Below, piece by piece: positions 1 to 9,400 of a stretch of 15,586 bases of DNA. Numbering within the stretch: position 1 is the first letter of the stretch; each line of letters begins with the position of its first letter. The notes beneath the pieces are model-generated. The model saw only the letters and a list, made by a program, of their open reading frames with translations. It did no database searches and was not told where the DNA came from. A program made the translations under genes and the position numbers. The stretch is from an uncultured Bacteroidaceae bacterium (GTDB taxonomy: Bacteria; Bacteroidota; Bacteroidia; Bacteroidales; Bacteroidaceae), in the NCBI GenBank assembly GCA_904502235.1, contig CAJGDP010000037.1, positions 1 through 15,586 of the forward strand, in the 5' to 3' direction.

Positions 1-17
1 AAAAAGTGCGACTTTTT
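1..17. terminator. Possible A/T hairpin at window edge
   Basis: AAAAAGT (1-7), loop GCG, ACTTTTT (11-17) form a perfect 7-bp inverted repeat ending in five T. It could be the end of a terminator of a gene lying left of the window. The stem is short and almost all A/T, and its left side is cut by the window edge, so this is weak. Confidence 0.25.
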
Positions 18-30
18 CATACATTTCTCT

Positions 31-38
31 TATCTTTA
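31..38 (+). promoter_or_regulatory. Possible -7 element for recJ operon
   Basis: TATCTTTA differs at one position from the Bacteroidetes -7 consensus TAnnTTTG and lies about 30 nt before the recJ start. No TTTG stands 19-21 nt upstream, so the assignment is tentative. An AAGGA at 55-59, nine nt before the ATG at 69, is a plausible ribosome binding site. Confidence 0.3.
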
Positions 39-68
39 CACGTTAATTGATAACAAGGATAATTTACG

Positions 69-1793
69 ATGGGGCAGAAGTGGAAATATGAACCTTTAAC
101 GCATGAGCAGACAGTGTTGGCCAATACATTGTCAGCAGAATTGGATATCAGTCCCGTTCTGTGTGGTCTGCTTGTGAGAAGAGGCATAACCACCATTGCC
201 GATGCAAGGAACTTCTTCCGTCCAAAACTCAGTATGCTGCATAATCCGTTCCTGATGAAGGATATGGATGTTGCCGTGCAACGCCTCAATAAGGCTCTCG
301 GCAAAAAAGAGCGAATACTGGTGTATGGCGACTATGATGTCGACGGAACGACATCGGTTGCATTGGTATACAAGTTTCTGCAGCAGTTCTCATCGAATAT
401 CGATTACTACATCCCCGACCGTAACGAAGACGGTTATGGAATCTCAAAGAGGGGAGTGGACTATGCCTATTCAACGGACGTAAAACTGGTGATAGTACTG
501 GACTGTGGTATAAAGGCAATCGATGAGATAGCCTATGCCAAGTCCTTGGGTATCGACTTTATTGTCTGCGACCATCATGTCCCCGACGATGAACTCCCTT
601 GTGCCGTTGCAATATTGAACCCCAAACGAGTGGATTCAACCTATCCTTGTCCGCATCTCTCAGGTTGCGGAGTGGGATTTAAATTCATGCAGGCATTTGC
701 CATGGACAACGGCATACCTGCCGACCAGTTGTACCCATTGCTCGACCTTGTTGCGGTGAGCATAGCTTCGGATCTGGTACCTATCGTCGGCGAGAACAGA
801 ATTCTTGCATTCCATGGAATAAAACAGATAAACCATAGTCCCAGCATCGGACTCAAGGCTATTATAACCGTCTGCGGTCTGCAGGAAAAGGAGATTGCAA
901 TCAACGACATTATCTTCAAGATCGGTCCGCGCATAAACGCGTCGGGACGTATACAGCAGGGCAAGATGGCAGTAGACCTGCTCATAGAGAACAACCTGCA
1001 GTCGGCTCTTGAAATGAGCTATCAGATAAACGAGTTCAACGAGGCACGTAAGGAGATAGACAAGAACATGACCGAAGAGGCAAACAATATCGTTGCCGGC
1101 TTGGAGAGCTTTGAAGAACGTCGTGCCATTGTTATATTCAATCCCGATTGGCATCGTGGCGTTATCGGCATCGTGGCATCGCGCCTTACCGAGGTATATC
1201 ATCGCCCGGCGGTGGTAATAACCTGCTCAGGCGAAATAGCTACAGGCTCGGCGCGTTCGGTAACCGGATTCGACCTCTATAAAGCCATGGAGAGCTGTCG
1301 CGACCTTCTCGACAATTTCGGCGGACATACATACGCGGCAGGCTTCTCGTTGAAGGTGGAGAATATTCAGGCATTTGCCGCGCGTTTCGAAGAGTTCGTT
1401 GCGCAGAACATCCTGCCCGAACAGACATCGCCCACAATAGAGATTGATGCCGAGATTGGTTTTCATCAGATAACACGCAAGTTCTTCAACGACCTCAAGA
1501 AGTTCTCTCCGCATGGCCCGCATAATCCCAAGCCTGTTTTCTGCACTCATAACGTGTGCGATTACGGTACAAGCAAGGTGGTTGGTCGCCGTCAGGAACA
1601 TATAAAGCTGGAACTTGTGGATAACTTGTCGAACAAGGTCTTCAACGGTATAGCCTTCGGACAGAGCCGTCAGGCAAAATACATCAAGTCGAAACAGTCA
1701 TTCGACATCTGCTACACTCTCGAGGAGAATACTTACAAACATGGCGAGGTTCAGTTGCAGATAGAGAGCATACATACAAAATTGACCCGATAA
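69..1793 (+). CDS. recJ: Single-stranded-DNA-specific exonuclease RecJ
   Basis: RecJ degrades single-stranded DNA 5' to 3' with Mn/Mg and acts in RecF-pathway recombination and mismatch/base-excision repair in the cytosol. The 574-residue product has the usual length (the E. coli protein is about 577). DHH phosphoesterase motifs are visible in order: YGDYDVDG at residues 86-93 (metal-binding D88, D90, D92), LDCG around D145, and DHH at 168-170. Further on come HRGVIGIVASRL in the middle and the DHHA1 signature GGHTYAAGFS with H420. A C-terminal OB-like part follows. The ATG at 69 is preceded by AAGGA with 9-nt spacing, which supports this start. The gene heads a compact cluster: recQ begins 2 nt after its stop, so the two are almost surely co-transcribed and probably act together, RecQ unwinding for RecJ resection. 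Nothing is broken or missing. Confidence 0.97.
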   Translation: MGQKWKYEPLTHEQTVLANTLSAELDISPVLCGLLVRRGITTIADARNFFRPKLSMLHNPFLMKDMDVAVQRLNKALGKKERILVYGDYDVDGTTSVALVYKFLQQFSSNIDYYIPDRNEDGYGISKRGVDYAYSTDVKLVIVLDCGIKAIDEIAYAKSLGIDFIVCDHHVPDDELPCAVAILNPKRVDSTYPCPHLSGCGVGFKFMQAFAMDNGIPADQLYPLLDLVAVSIASDLVPIVGENRILAFHGIKQINHSPSIGLKAIITVCGLQEKEIAINDIIFKIGPRINASGRIQQGKMAVDLLIENNLQSALEMSYQINEFNEARKEIDKNMTEEANNIVAGLESFEERRAIVIFNPDWHRGVIGIVASRLTEVYHRPAVVITCSGEIATGSARSVTGFDLYKAMESCRDLLDNFGGHTYAAGFSLKVENIQAFAARFEEFVAQNILPEQTSPTIEIDAEIGFHQITRKFFNDLKKFSPHGPHNPKPVFCTHNVCDYGTSKVVGRRQEHIKLELVDNLSNKVFNGIAFGQSRQAKYIKSKQSFDICYTLEENTYKHGEVQLQIESIHTKLTR

Positions 1794-1795
1794 AA

Positions 1796-3685
1796 GTGAA
1801 GTACAGGGAAATCCTTGAACAATATTGGGGGTACAGTGATTTTCGCGGAATACAGCGCGAAATCATTGACAGTATCGGCTCCGGGCGCGATACGCTCGGA
1901 CTCATGCCCACAGGAGGCGGAAAGAGCATAACATTCCAGGTACCGGCTCTTGCCGGCGAGGGATTGTGTATTGTCATAACACCGCTCATAGCCCTGATGA
2001 AGGACCAGGTGGCAAACCTGCGAAGCCGTGGCATTAAAGCCGCGGCAATATATTCGGGAATGAAGAATGCCGACGTCATCAAGGCTTTGGAGAACTGCAT
2101 CTTCGGAGATTATAAGTTCCTGTATGTATCGCCTGAGCGTCTTTCGTCGGAACTCTTTCTCACAAAAATAAAAAGAGTGAAAGTCCAGTTCATAACCATT
2201 GATGAGGCTCACTGCATCTCGCAATGGGGACACGACTTCCGTCCGGCATACCGCCGTGTAGGCGAGTTGCGTACACTCTTTCCCGGAGCACCAATTCTTG
2301 CCCTCACGGCAACGGCAACCCCCGAAGTGGTGAAGGATATACAGCAACAGCTGGGGTTCAAGGAGGAGAACTGCTTCAGCATGAGCTTTGAGCGCAAGAA
2401 TCTTGTCTATGTGGTGCGTAACACCGAGAATAAGGCAAAGGAACTGCTGCATATACTCGGCAAGGTACAAGGCTCAGCCATTGTCTATACGCAGAATCGT
2501 CAAAAGACAAAGGAGGTTTGTGAATTCCTGATCTCGCAGGGTATAACTGCAGAGTTCTATCATGCAGGGCTTGCGCCCGAGGTAAAGGATGAACGCGAGG
2601 AGGCTTGGAAGAACGACAAGGCACGTGTAATGGTCTCCACCAACGCATTTGGAATGGGTATCGACAAGCCCGATGTGCGTCTTGTGGTCCATATAGATTT
2701 GCCCAGTTCCATCGAAGCCTATTTTCAGGAGGCGGGACGTGCCGGACGCGACGGCAATCTTGCATACGCCGTTGCCCTTTTCGGACATGCCGACAAGCAG
2801 ATTGTAGCCCGTAGGCTGAGCGACAACTATCCACCGCAGGAATTCATCCGCGAGATATACGACGAAGTCTGTTATTACTACAGCATGGCGCTCGGCGACG
2901 GATTGAACTGTACCTTTGAGTTCTCACTTACCGACTTCTGCAAGAAATATCATCGTCCCATGCATCAGACCGATAGTGCACTGCGCCTGCTCACCCGTAT
3001 GGGCTATCTTGAGTATGTGGACGAGATGGAATACGCATCGCGCGTAAGGTTTATTGTGGATAAGGACGCGCTTTACCGCTTCCGCGGCTTGCCTGCCGAT
3101 TACGAACAACTTGTGAACTCGCTTCTGCGTAATTACAGCGGTCTGTTTACCGATTATGTTTTCATCGACGAACGATATCTGTCGCGCATTACTGGGCTCT
3201 CACGACATCGCATGTACGAGATATTCGTATCGTTGCGTAGCAAGGGGCTTATAGCATATGCCCCCTCGAAGAAATGCCCTGTTATAACATTCACGCGTCA
3301 TCGCGTGCTTGGCGACGACTTGCGTTTCGAACGCGAGGTGTACGACGAACGCAAGGCAATGTTCGGTGAACGACTTAATGCGATGATACACTATGCGACC
3401 GACGACAGCACATGCCGCAGCACGGCACTGCTTGCCTATTTCGGGGAGAAGCGTGCCGACGGGTGCGGACGTTGCGATGTCTGCCTCTCAAAGCGCGAAA
3501 CGGAACCGGAGGCGCACGCATCGGAGCGCGAGGCATTGCTCTCCCTGCTTTCCGACGGAGCATACCATGCACTCGCAGAACTGGACACGCTTGCCCTGCC
3601 CCGGGAAACCATGACCATGCTTCTTCGCGAACTTTGCGACGAAGAGATTATAACCATTGAAGGAGAAAAAATAAAAAAACTATGA
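1796..3685 (+). CDS. recQ: ATP-dependent DNA helicase RecQ, variant domain order
   Basis: RecQ unwinds DNA 3' to 5' using ATP, supplying single strands to RecJ and RecA. The 629-residue product starts with GTG two nt after the recJ stop; the first residues KYREILEQYWGYSDFRGIQ match a normal RecQ N terminus, so this start is favoured. Visible motifs are motif 0 (GYSDFRGIQ), Walker A PTGGGKS (K43), DEAH at 136-139 followed by CISQWGHDF, and motif VI QEAGRAGRDG from residue 311. The zinc cysteines C540, C557, C560 and C563 have the same CX16CX2CX2C spacing as E. coli RecQ but lie about 160 residues further along. The region 340-530, which looks winged-helix-like (KKYHRPMHQTDSALRLLTRMGYL; SRHRMYEIFVSLRSKGLI), comes before them, and only about 65 residues follow. 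No HRDC domain is recognisable. The stop overlaps the cstA start by 4 nt. The last roughly 300 nt are clearly more GC-rich than the rest of the gene. Confidence 0.94.
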   Translation: MKYREILEQYWGYSDFRGIQREIIDSIGSGRDTLGLMPTGGGKSITFQVPALAGEGLCIVITPLIALMKDQVANLRSRGIKAAAIYSGMKNADVIKALENCIFGDYKFLYVSPERLSSELFLTKIKRVKVQFITIDEAHCISQWGHDFRPAYRRVGELRTLFPGAPILALTATATPEVVKDIQQQLGFKEENCFSMSFERKNLVYVVRNTENKAKELLHILGKVQGSAIVYTQNRQKTKEVCEFLISQGITAEFYHAGLAPEVKDEREEAWKNDKARVMVSTNAFGMGIDKPDVRLVVHIDLPSSIEAYFQEAGRAGRDGNLAYAVALFGHADKQIVARRLSDNYPPQEFIREIYDEVCYYYSMALGDGLNCTFEFSLTDFCKKYHRPMHQTDSALRLLTRMGYLEYVDEMEYASRVRFIVDKDALYRFRGLPADYEQLVNSLLRNYSGLFTDYVFIDERYLSRITGLSRHRMYEIFVSLRSKGLIAYAPSKKCPVITFTRHRVLGDDLRFEREVYDERKAMFGERLNAMIHYATDDSTCRSTALLAYFGEKRADGCGRCDVCLSKRETEPEAHASEREALLSLLSDGAYHALAELDTLALPRETMTMLLRELCDEEIITIEGEKIKKL

Positions 3686-5139
3686 TAACATTTCTTATTT
3701 GTCTTACAGCACTTGTGGTATCGTACTTCACATACGGCAAGTATCTCGAAAAAACCTGCGGGATAAATCCCGACAATCCCGTGCCGTCGCAAACCATGTA
3801 CGACGGAGTGGATTATATGCCTATGCCACGTTGGAAGGTGTTTCTTATCCAGTTGCTGAACATTGCAGGTCTCGGACCTATATTCGGTGCTCTTCTCGGT
3901 GCAGCGTATGGTCCTGTGGCATTCCTTTGGATAACACTTGGCGGAATCTTCATGGGTGCCATGCACGATTTTGTCGCAGGTGTGATATCGTTGAAGAACA
4001 ATGGCTTGAGTCTGCCCGAAATCATAGGCAAATACCTTGGAAACGGAACACGCACCTTTATGCGCATCTTTTCCGTGTTCCTTATGGTGCTTGTGGGCGC
4101 AGTGTTCATGTCGCAACCTGCAGAACTCATTGCATCGAACATCTCGTTGCCCTCGCTCGAGGTTGTAGCTTTCGATAAGGTAACATGGGAACTCTTTGCC
4201 GTGCTGCTGGTGATACTTGTATATTACATTCTAGCAACACTCTTGCCGATAGACAAGATAATAGGCCGTTTCTATCCCGTATTCGGTATAGCATTGCTGG
4301 TTATGGCAACAAGTATACTGTTTATTCTCTTTACAAAAAGCGATACCTATACCATTCCCGAACTCACATCGTTGAGCAACCGTATTGCCAACCCCGACAA
4401 GTTCCCGATAATACCAATGCTCTTTACCACCATAGCCTGCGGTGCATTGTCGGGCTTCCATGCCACACAGTCGCCCATGATGGCACGTTGCATGACATCG
4501 GAAAAACAGGCACGCAGCATATTCTACGGTGCCATGATAGCCGAAAGCATCATTGCGCTTATATGGGCGGCAATAGGTATGGCGTTCTGGGGTGGTGTAG
4601 AGGGTCTGAACGATGCCATAGCCCAATATGGCGGAAGTGCCGCAAAGATGGTTGACGTAATAACGGAAACCGCTTTGGGAGCGGTTGTTGCCACATGTGT
4701 GCTCGTGGGTGTTGTGGGATGTGCCATAACATCGGGTGATACGGCATTCCGCTGCGCAAGACTCATTGTTTCCGATATGTTCGGCATATCGCAGAAAGGG
4801 CTTCTGAAACGCGTGCTTGTATCGTTGCCGCTGTTCGTTGCGGCACTGCTCATAATCTTTGCATTGCCGTTCCAGACAATATGGAGCTATTTCGCATGGT
4901 GTAACCAGACATTGGCTGTGCTTACATTGTGGTGCATAACAGTGTATCTGTTCCGCATAAGGAAACCTGTTGTGATTGGCGCAGTTCCTGCATTGATTAT
5001 GACCTATGTCTGCTCGTCATACATCTTTGTGTCGCCCATGATGTGCGGTATGGAAAACCGTGTATTGGCATATATCCTTGGCGGAGTGCTGACGGTGCTC
5101 ATTGCCATAGCAGTGTTTATAAAAGCAAAAGGAAAATGA
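3682..5139 (+). CDS. cstA: CstA-family carbon starvation/pyruvate-type transporter
   Basis: This is a polytopic inner-membrane protein of 485 residues with about 12-13 hydrophobic segments. It belongs to the CstA family; E. coli CstA and BtsT take up pyruvate with protons, and peptide uptake was also proposed for CstA. Family signatures are visible: NIAGLGPIFGALLGAAYGP (about residues 60-78), GAMHDF (93-97), SGFHATQSPMMARC with H260, and TSGDTAFR with S351 and D353. It is shorter than E. coli CstA (about 700 residues), as is common for the Bacteroidales form. The substrate cannot be read from sequence. The ATG overlaps the recQ stop (ATGA, 4 nt), implying translational coupling; an AAGGAG at 3660-3665 is rather far upstream (16 nt). 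It is the last gene of the recJ-recQ-cstA unit, functionally unrelated to its partners, and converges on the GH109-like gene. Confidence 0.93.
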   Translation: MITFLICLTALVVSYFTYGKYLEKTCGINPDNPVPSQTMYDGVDYMPMPRWKVFLIQLLNIAGLGPIFGALLGAAYGPVAFLWITLGGIFMGAMHDFVAGVISLKNNGLSLPEIIGKYLGNGTRTFMRIFSVFLMVLVGAVFMSQPAELIASNISLPSLEVVAFDKVTWELFAVLLVILVYYILATLLPIDKIIGRFYPVFGIALLVMATSILFILFTKSDTYTIPELTSLSNRIANPDKFPIIPMLFTTIACGALSGFHATQSPMMARCMTSEKQARSIFYGAMIAESIIALIWAAIGMAFWGGVEGLNDAIAQYGGSAAKMVDVITETALGAVVATCVLVGVVGCAITSGDTAFRCARLIVSDMFGISQKGLLKRVLVSLPLFVAALLIIFALPFQTIWSYFAWCNQTLAVLTLWCITVYLFRIRKPVVIGAVPALIMTYVCSSYIFVSPMMCGMENRVLAYILGGVLTVLIAIAVFIKAKGK

Positions 5140-5160
5140 TTCGTTGAAAATCATTTTCCT
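5130..5160. terminator. Bidirectional terminator carrying both stop codons
   Basis: The arms 5130-5141 (AGGAAAATGATT) and 5149-5160 are perfectly complementary over 12 bp around a 7-nt loop. The cstA stop TGA (5137-5139) lies in the left arm and the stop of the opposite gene (5151-5153) in the right arm. On the minus strand the stem is followed by a T-rich run; on the plus strand the downstream sequence is less T-rich. It probably ends both convergent transcripts, better in the minus direction. Confidence 0.7.
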
Positions 5161-6338
5161 CTTGTGAAATCGGGGATTTCCACCGGCATTCCGCCGTTGT
5201 TTGCCGATATATCGGTGAGTTCTACAAGACAACTCCATAACGCCGCGTCATAGACATTCATATCCAACGGCAATCCGTTGCGCAGGCAGTATATAAGTCT
5301 GCTGTCCATGGCGTAGTCTATCCAGCGTCTGCCACAGAGTTCTGTGCCACGTTCCTTATATTTCGTAACGAACGGATGTCTGTATTTCTCTGTTATTTTT
5401 TCACATTCCGTTCCCGTTACGGCATTCTCGCTATCGGGAGCGAAAGCGAACATCGGAACAGGATATTTCTGTGCAAAGCCCTCTGTTCCGCTCAAAAGGA
5501 ACGAACGGCTGTATGGTCGTGGCAACGATATGCAGTGCTGCACAAGTATGGTCTTGCCCTTTTCTGTTGTTATCAGCGAACTGTTCATTGTGCCGCTGAG
5601 CCCCTCGTTCTCGCCTACGCGCACCGATGATACCGAAACAATGCTCTTCATTCTGTCGCCACGATTTATGTCCATGGCAAGGGCAATCGGACCAAGACCG
5701 TGTGTTGGGTACGGGTTTCCGTTGTGGCTGTTCATGAACTCTATCTGCCAGTTGCTCCATTTGCGCTCGCCGTTGTCGTTGGTGGCAATGCGCTCGCGCA
5801 GGTCGTGCAGATATGAGCCCTCGGCATGTATTATCTCGCCAAGCACACCCTGCCGTACCATGTTTATGGTGCACAGCTCAAATTCGTCGTAACAGCAGTT
5901 CTCGAGCATTATGCAATGGCGACGTGTGGCTTCGGCCGTGTCCACCAGCCTCCAGCAGTCGGCAACGGTTGTTGCTGCAGGTACTTCCGTCGCGGCATGC
6001 TTTCCGCATTGCATGGCGTATACCGCAATGTCGGCATGGCTTGCCCAGTCGGTGCATATATATACAAGGTCTATATCAGATGCTTCGCAGAGTTGCTTCC
6101 AACCGGTGTTGCCTTTGAAAACGGCAGGTTTTTCTGTGGTGTGCTGTGCAATTATCTCTGCAGCTTCTTTGAGATTCTCTTCAACAAGGTCGCATAGCGC
6201 AGTGATGCGGCATCCCTGGATGTGCATCATGCGTTGCACGGCACGCTTGGCACGTACACCGAGCCCTATAAAGCCTATGCGTACACACTCAATTGGTTCA
6301 CATCTCAAATTGAGTACGCTTCCGTCTGCTATATCCAT
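5151..6338 (-). CDS. GH109-like / Gfo-Idh-MocA family protein (putative alpha-N-acetylgalactosaminidase)
   Basis: This 395-residue protein has an N-terminal NAD-binding Rossmann fold (VRIGFIGLGVRAKRAV near residue 20) and a Gfo/Idh/MocA C-terminal domain. It closely follows the pattern of GH109 enzymes, which cleave alpha-linked N-acetylgalactosamine (blood group A type) through transient NAD-dependent oxidation. Visible equivalents are MLENCCY (E146, Y150), GSYLHDLR, NPYPTHGLG (Y210, H213), SLPRPYSRSF and a C-terminal EIPDFTRGK. Known GH109 enzymes often carry a Tat or secretory signal; none is present here, so a cytosolic place is likely. Start choice: the open frame reaches 6389, but that lies inside the lacZ terminator. 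ATG 6353 would be leaderless relative to the promoter at 6359-6390, while ATG 6338 has AAGGA four nt upstream, so 6338 is preferred and 6353 is the alternative. A different sugar oxidoreductase/hydrolase activity of the family cannot be excluded. Confidence 0.85.
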   Translation of the reverse strand: MDIADGSVLNLRCEPIECVRIGFIGLGVRAKRAVQRMMHIQGCRITALCDLVEENLKEAAEIIAQHTTEKPAVFKGNTGWKQLCEASDIDLVYICTDWASHADIAVYAMQCGKHAATEVPAATTVADCWRLVDTAEATRRHCIMLENCCYDEFELCTINMVRQGVLGEIIHAEGSYLHDLRERIATNDNGERKWSNWQIEFMNSHNGNPYPTHGLGPIALAMDINRGDRMKSIVSVSSVRVGENEGLSGTMNSSLITTEKGKTILVQHCISLPRPYSRSFLLSGTEGFAQKYPVPMFAFAPDSENAVTGTECEKITEKYRHPFVTKYKERGTELCGRRWIDYAMDSRLIYCLRNGLPLDMNVYDAALWSCLVELTDISANNGGMPVEIPDFTRGK

Positions 6339-6358
6339 ACAATCCTTGTTCATAGATG

Positions 6359-6390
6359 CAAAAATACAATCCAAAAAAATAAGGCGCAAA
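6359..6390 (-). promoter_or_regulatory. Bacteroidetes-type promoter of the GH109-like gene
   Basis: On the minus strand TTTG (6390-6387) is followed after 20 nt by TATTTTTG (6366-6359), an exact match to TTTG-N19-21-TAnnTTTG. Transcription should begin close to 6353, about 15 nt before the preferred ATG at 6338. The -33 element lies inside the arm and loop of the galactosidase terminator. Confidence 0.7.
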
Positions 6391-6408
6391 ATTTGCGCCT
6401 TATTTTTT
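6374..6408. terminator. Rho-independent terminator after the GH2 galactosidase gene
   Basis: A near-perfect palindrome, AAAAAATAAGGCGCAAA with its complement (6374-6390 and 6392-6408), has a GGCGC core flanked by A and T runs. It begins 9 nt past the galactosidase stop codon. Read on the minus strand it is a GC stem followed by a T tract, and the sequence would also work on the plus strand. Confidence 0.85.
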
Positions 6409-6416
6409 CTTGTTTC

Positions 6417-9400
6417 TTACTTCTTTACAGGAGAAATACGTAGTTTGTAGCTCATCTCCTTGTTAGGAACGCAATACTCAGGCATTGTACCTACGTCGTA
6501 TCCGCACGATGCGTTACCGATACCGCGTACCCATGCATCAAGGTGCAATACTGTGTAAGGACGCTTCTGCATATCCCAGTAGTGGTTTGCGTTCATAAGG
6601 TCGGGGTCGGTGTAGGGGAGTGCCGAGAAACTTACGTTTCCTTCGGTCTCAATCTTGAAGCCCTCACCGTTTCCGTTGGTGAATGTAACCTCACGCAACT
6701 CCTCACGGCTGCCACTGCTCTGTGGCTTCACATATGGAGCCGCCATCTTGTCGGGAGTGGTTGTGTAACGTCCTACAACAACACCGTCCTTGCGGTCAAC
6801 AGTGTTTTCCCATGGACCCAAAGCATAGTAGTCGATAGTGTTCAATGTAGAATCGATTCCGCATACAAGACCTGCACGACGCAAATCTCCGCTCTTTGGA
6901 ATGAATTTCGCATATACATCGATAATACCCTGTGGGTAGATTGTATAATCTATTTCAGTGTCGCAAAGGGAGCCGCGACGAACTGTCTTTATTACAGTGT
7001 TGCCGTTCTCTTCCACAACAGCAATTTCGCCTTTCTCCTCAAGACCGTTGCTTGTATTGCCAAAGCGGTCGTTCTCGATCCAGCGGTGGTTGTCGTAGAT
7101 GAAACCGAAACCGTCTGTTATGATATCCTTGCCGTTGAAAGCAAGTGATGTGAGCTGTGCAGTGTTCGCGTCGAACTTCACCTGAACATTCTCGTTGCCG
7201 ATGATGTATTCGTGCAGTGACGATGTGCTTGCCAATGCAGCGCCCTTTGGAGCAATAGCCTCCAATGCACCGCGCTTGGTGATGGTGAACTGCTGCATTG
7301 CAACCTCGTGTCCGGCAGGAGCGAATACCTGAGCCTCACGGTGTGCAAGGCGAACTGTGAGCAATACCTCGTCGCCACGCTGCAACAACTTGCTTATGTT
7401 GGTCGCTTTCTTCAAGGTGAGCCATGCCTTTGCGCTCTTGTGTGGAGCAGCTGCAGGAGCCTTGGCTTTGCCTGTATATATTACATTACCGTTCTTTACA
7501 ACATCATAGATGATATCGAACTCCTTAAGGTCGGTGAAGTTGTATTTGTTCTTGAACTGGATTGTAACTATACCGTATTCAGCGTTGACCTCGGTCATTG
7601 TGATGTCTACAAACTGATGAGCGGCCTTAACCTCTTTGAGTTTTGCGCTCTCCTCGCGTGTGGGAGGAATTATACCGTTTGAGCAGAAGTTGCCCTGGTG
7701 AGGACCTGGATAGTCGTAACCTGTGTGTATGCGGTAGATACCCTCCTTCATCTCCTGTGGGTCGTAGATAGCCTGGTCTACCCAGTCCCAGATACAACCA
7801 CCTATACAAGAGTTTGAAGCCTCAATCTTCTGCCAGTACTCTTTAAGGTTACCGATAGCGTTACCCATGGCGTGAGCATACTCGCAGATGAACATAGGTT
7901 TGTCAAGGTCGTTGGTGTATTGCTTCATCCAAGCCTGTCCGGGGTACATCTTTGAATAGAAGTCGCTGAATCGTCCGCCACCGTAGTCGCCTGCAGAACG
8001 TGTTCCCTCGTAGTGAACAGGACGGCTGTCGAGACGTTTTGCCTCGTCGTAGCAAGGGCCGAAGTTGTTACCGTTACCGGCTTCGTTACCCAAGCTCCAC
8101 ATAACAACGCTGGCGTGGTTGCGGTCGCGCAGAACCATGCGGTTGATGCGGTCTACAAACGAAGGTATCCAAGACTCGCGGTCCGAGATGCTCTGGTTCG
8201 CGTGGTCCTCAAGGTCAGCCTCGTCGCAGCAATACAAGCCATAGTGGTCGAACATCGCGTACATCTTGGCAGCGTTGGGGTAGTGGCTTGTACGTATGGT
8301 GTTGATGTTGTTGCGCTTCATGAGCAGAACATCCTGAATCATCGATTCTGTTGTAACGGCGCGTCCGTAAACCGGGTGAGTGTCGTGACGGTTAACACCC
8401 TTGAAGAAGATGCGCTCACCGTTGATGTATACAAGAGAGTTCTTTATTACAATGTCGCGGAAACCATGCTTTGTAGAGAAAGCCATCTCCTCGTTGCCGT
8501 CAGCGTCGAGCTGTACGATGCGTACAGTGTAAAGGTTCGGCTTTTCAGCACTCCATAGCTTAACGTTGTCGATAGTCATCTTGATATCGCCGCTCAAAGT
8601 AGCAATCTTGGCAGCAGTGTTCAACTTCAAAGAGTCGCTCTTTATGAAACGTCCGTCGGGAGTGTAAACAGATGCTACGATAGTCTTTTTGCCCGGTTCG
8701 AAATCTCTGTTGTCGAGTTCGATGTTGATGTTCATGTCTGCGCTCCAGCGGTCGGCAGAGAGTTTGCTTGTGATATAGTGGTCGCGAACAGATGCCTTTG
8801 GCACGTTGTAGAGATATACATCGCGGAAGATACCGCTCATGCGGAACATGTCCTGACACTCAAGATAAGAACCGTCGCTCCAACGGAACACCTGCACTGC
8901 AAGCTTGTTCTCACCCTTCTGCAGGTATTTTGTGATGTCGAACTCAGCCACGTTGTTTGCGCCCTGTGTGTAACCCACATATTCACCGTTCAACCACACG
9001 AAAGCCGCAGAGTATATACCACCGAAGTGGATGAATGTACGGCGACCGTCCCAATTCTCGGGAACCTGGAATGTGCGGATGTATGAACCTACAGGGTTAA
9101 TGCCGTAGTTCTTGCCACCGTCGTTGAATCCGGGGCGTGCCTTGATGAACGGAGGGGTGTTTGAGTGAGGATACTCCACGTTGTTATAGATAGGTTTGTC
9201 GTATCCGTGCATCTCCCAGTTCGATGGAACAGGAATTTCGTCCCAACCTTCGGCATTGAAGCCTGTCTCAAAGAAATCGAGCGGACGCTGTGAAGGCTCG
9301 CTCACAAGGTTGAACTTCCATGTGCCGTTGAGGCTCTGATAACGGGCGTTTACAGGCTCTGTCCAAGGAGTTGCGTAGTATGCTGCATCGGCAAGCATCT

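Noticed and set aside
1751..2470. Long minus-strand open frame of 239 codons
   Set aside because: It lies antisense inside recJ/recQ, has no recognisable domain, and recQ is unambiguous.
3436..4116. Minus-strand open frame of 226 codons
   Set aside because: It spans recQ and cstA antisense with Cys/His-rich low-plausibility sequence; it is a shadow of real genes.
6339..6389. Longer N terminus of the GH109-like gene
   Set aside because: The frame enters the lacZ terminator and the promoter of the gene itself. ATG 6338 with AAGGA upstream fits better; 6353 remains possible.
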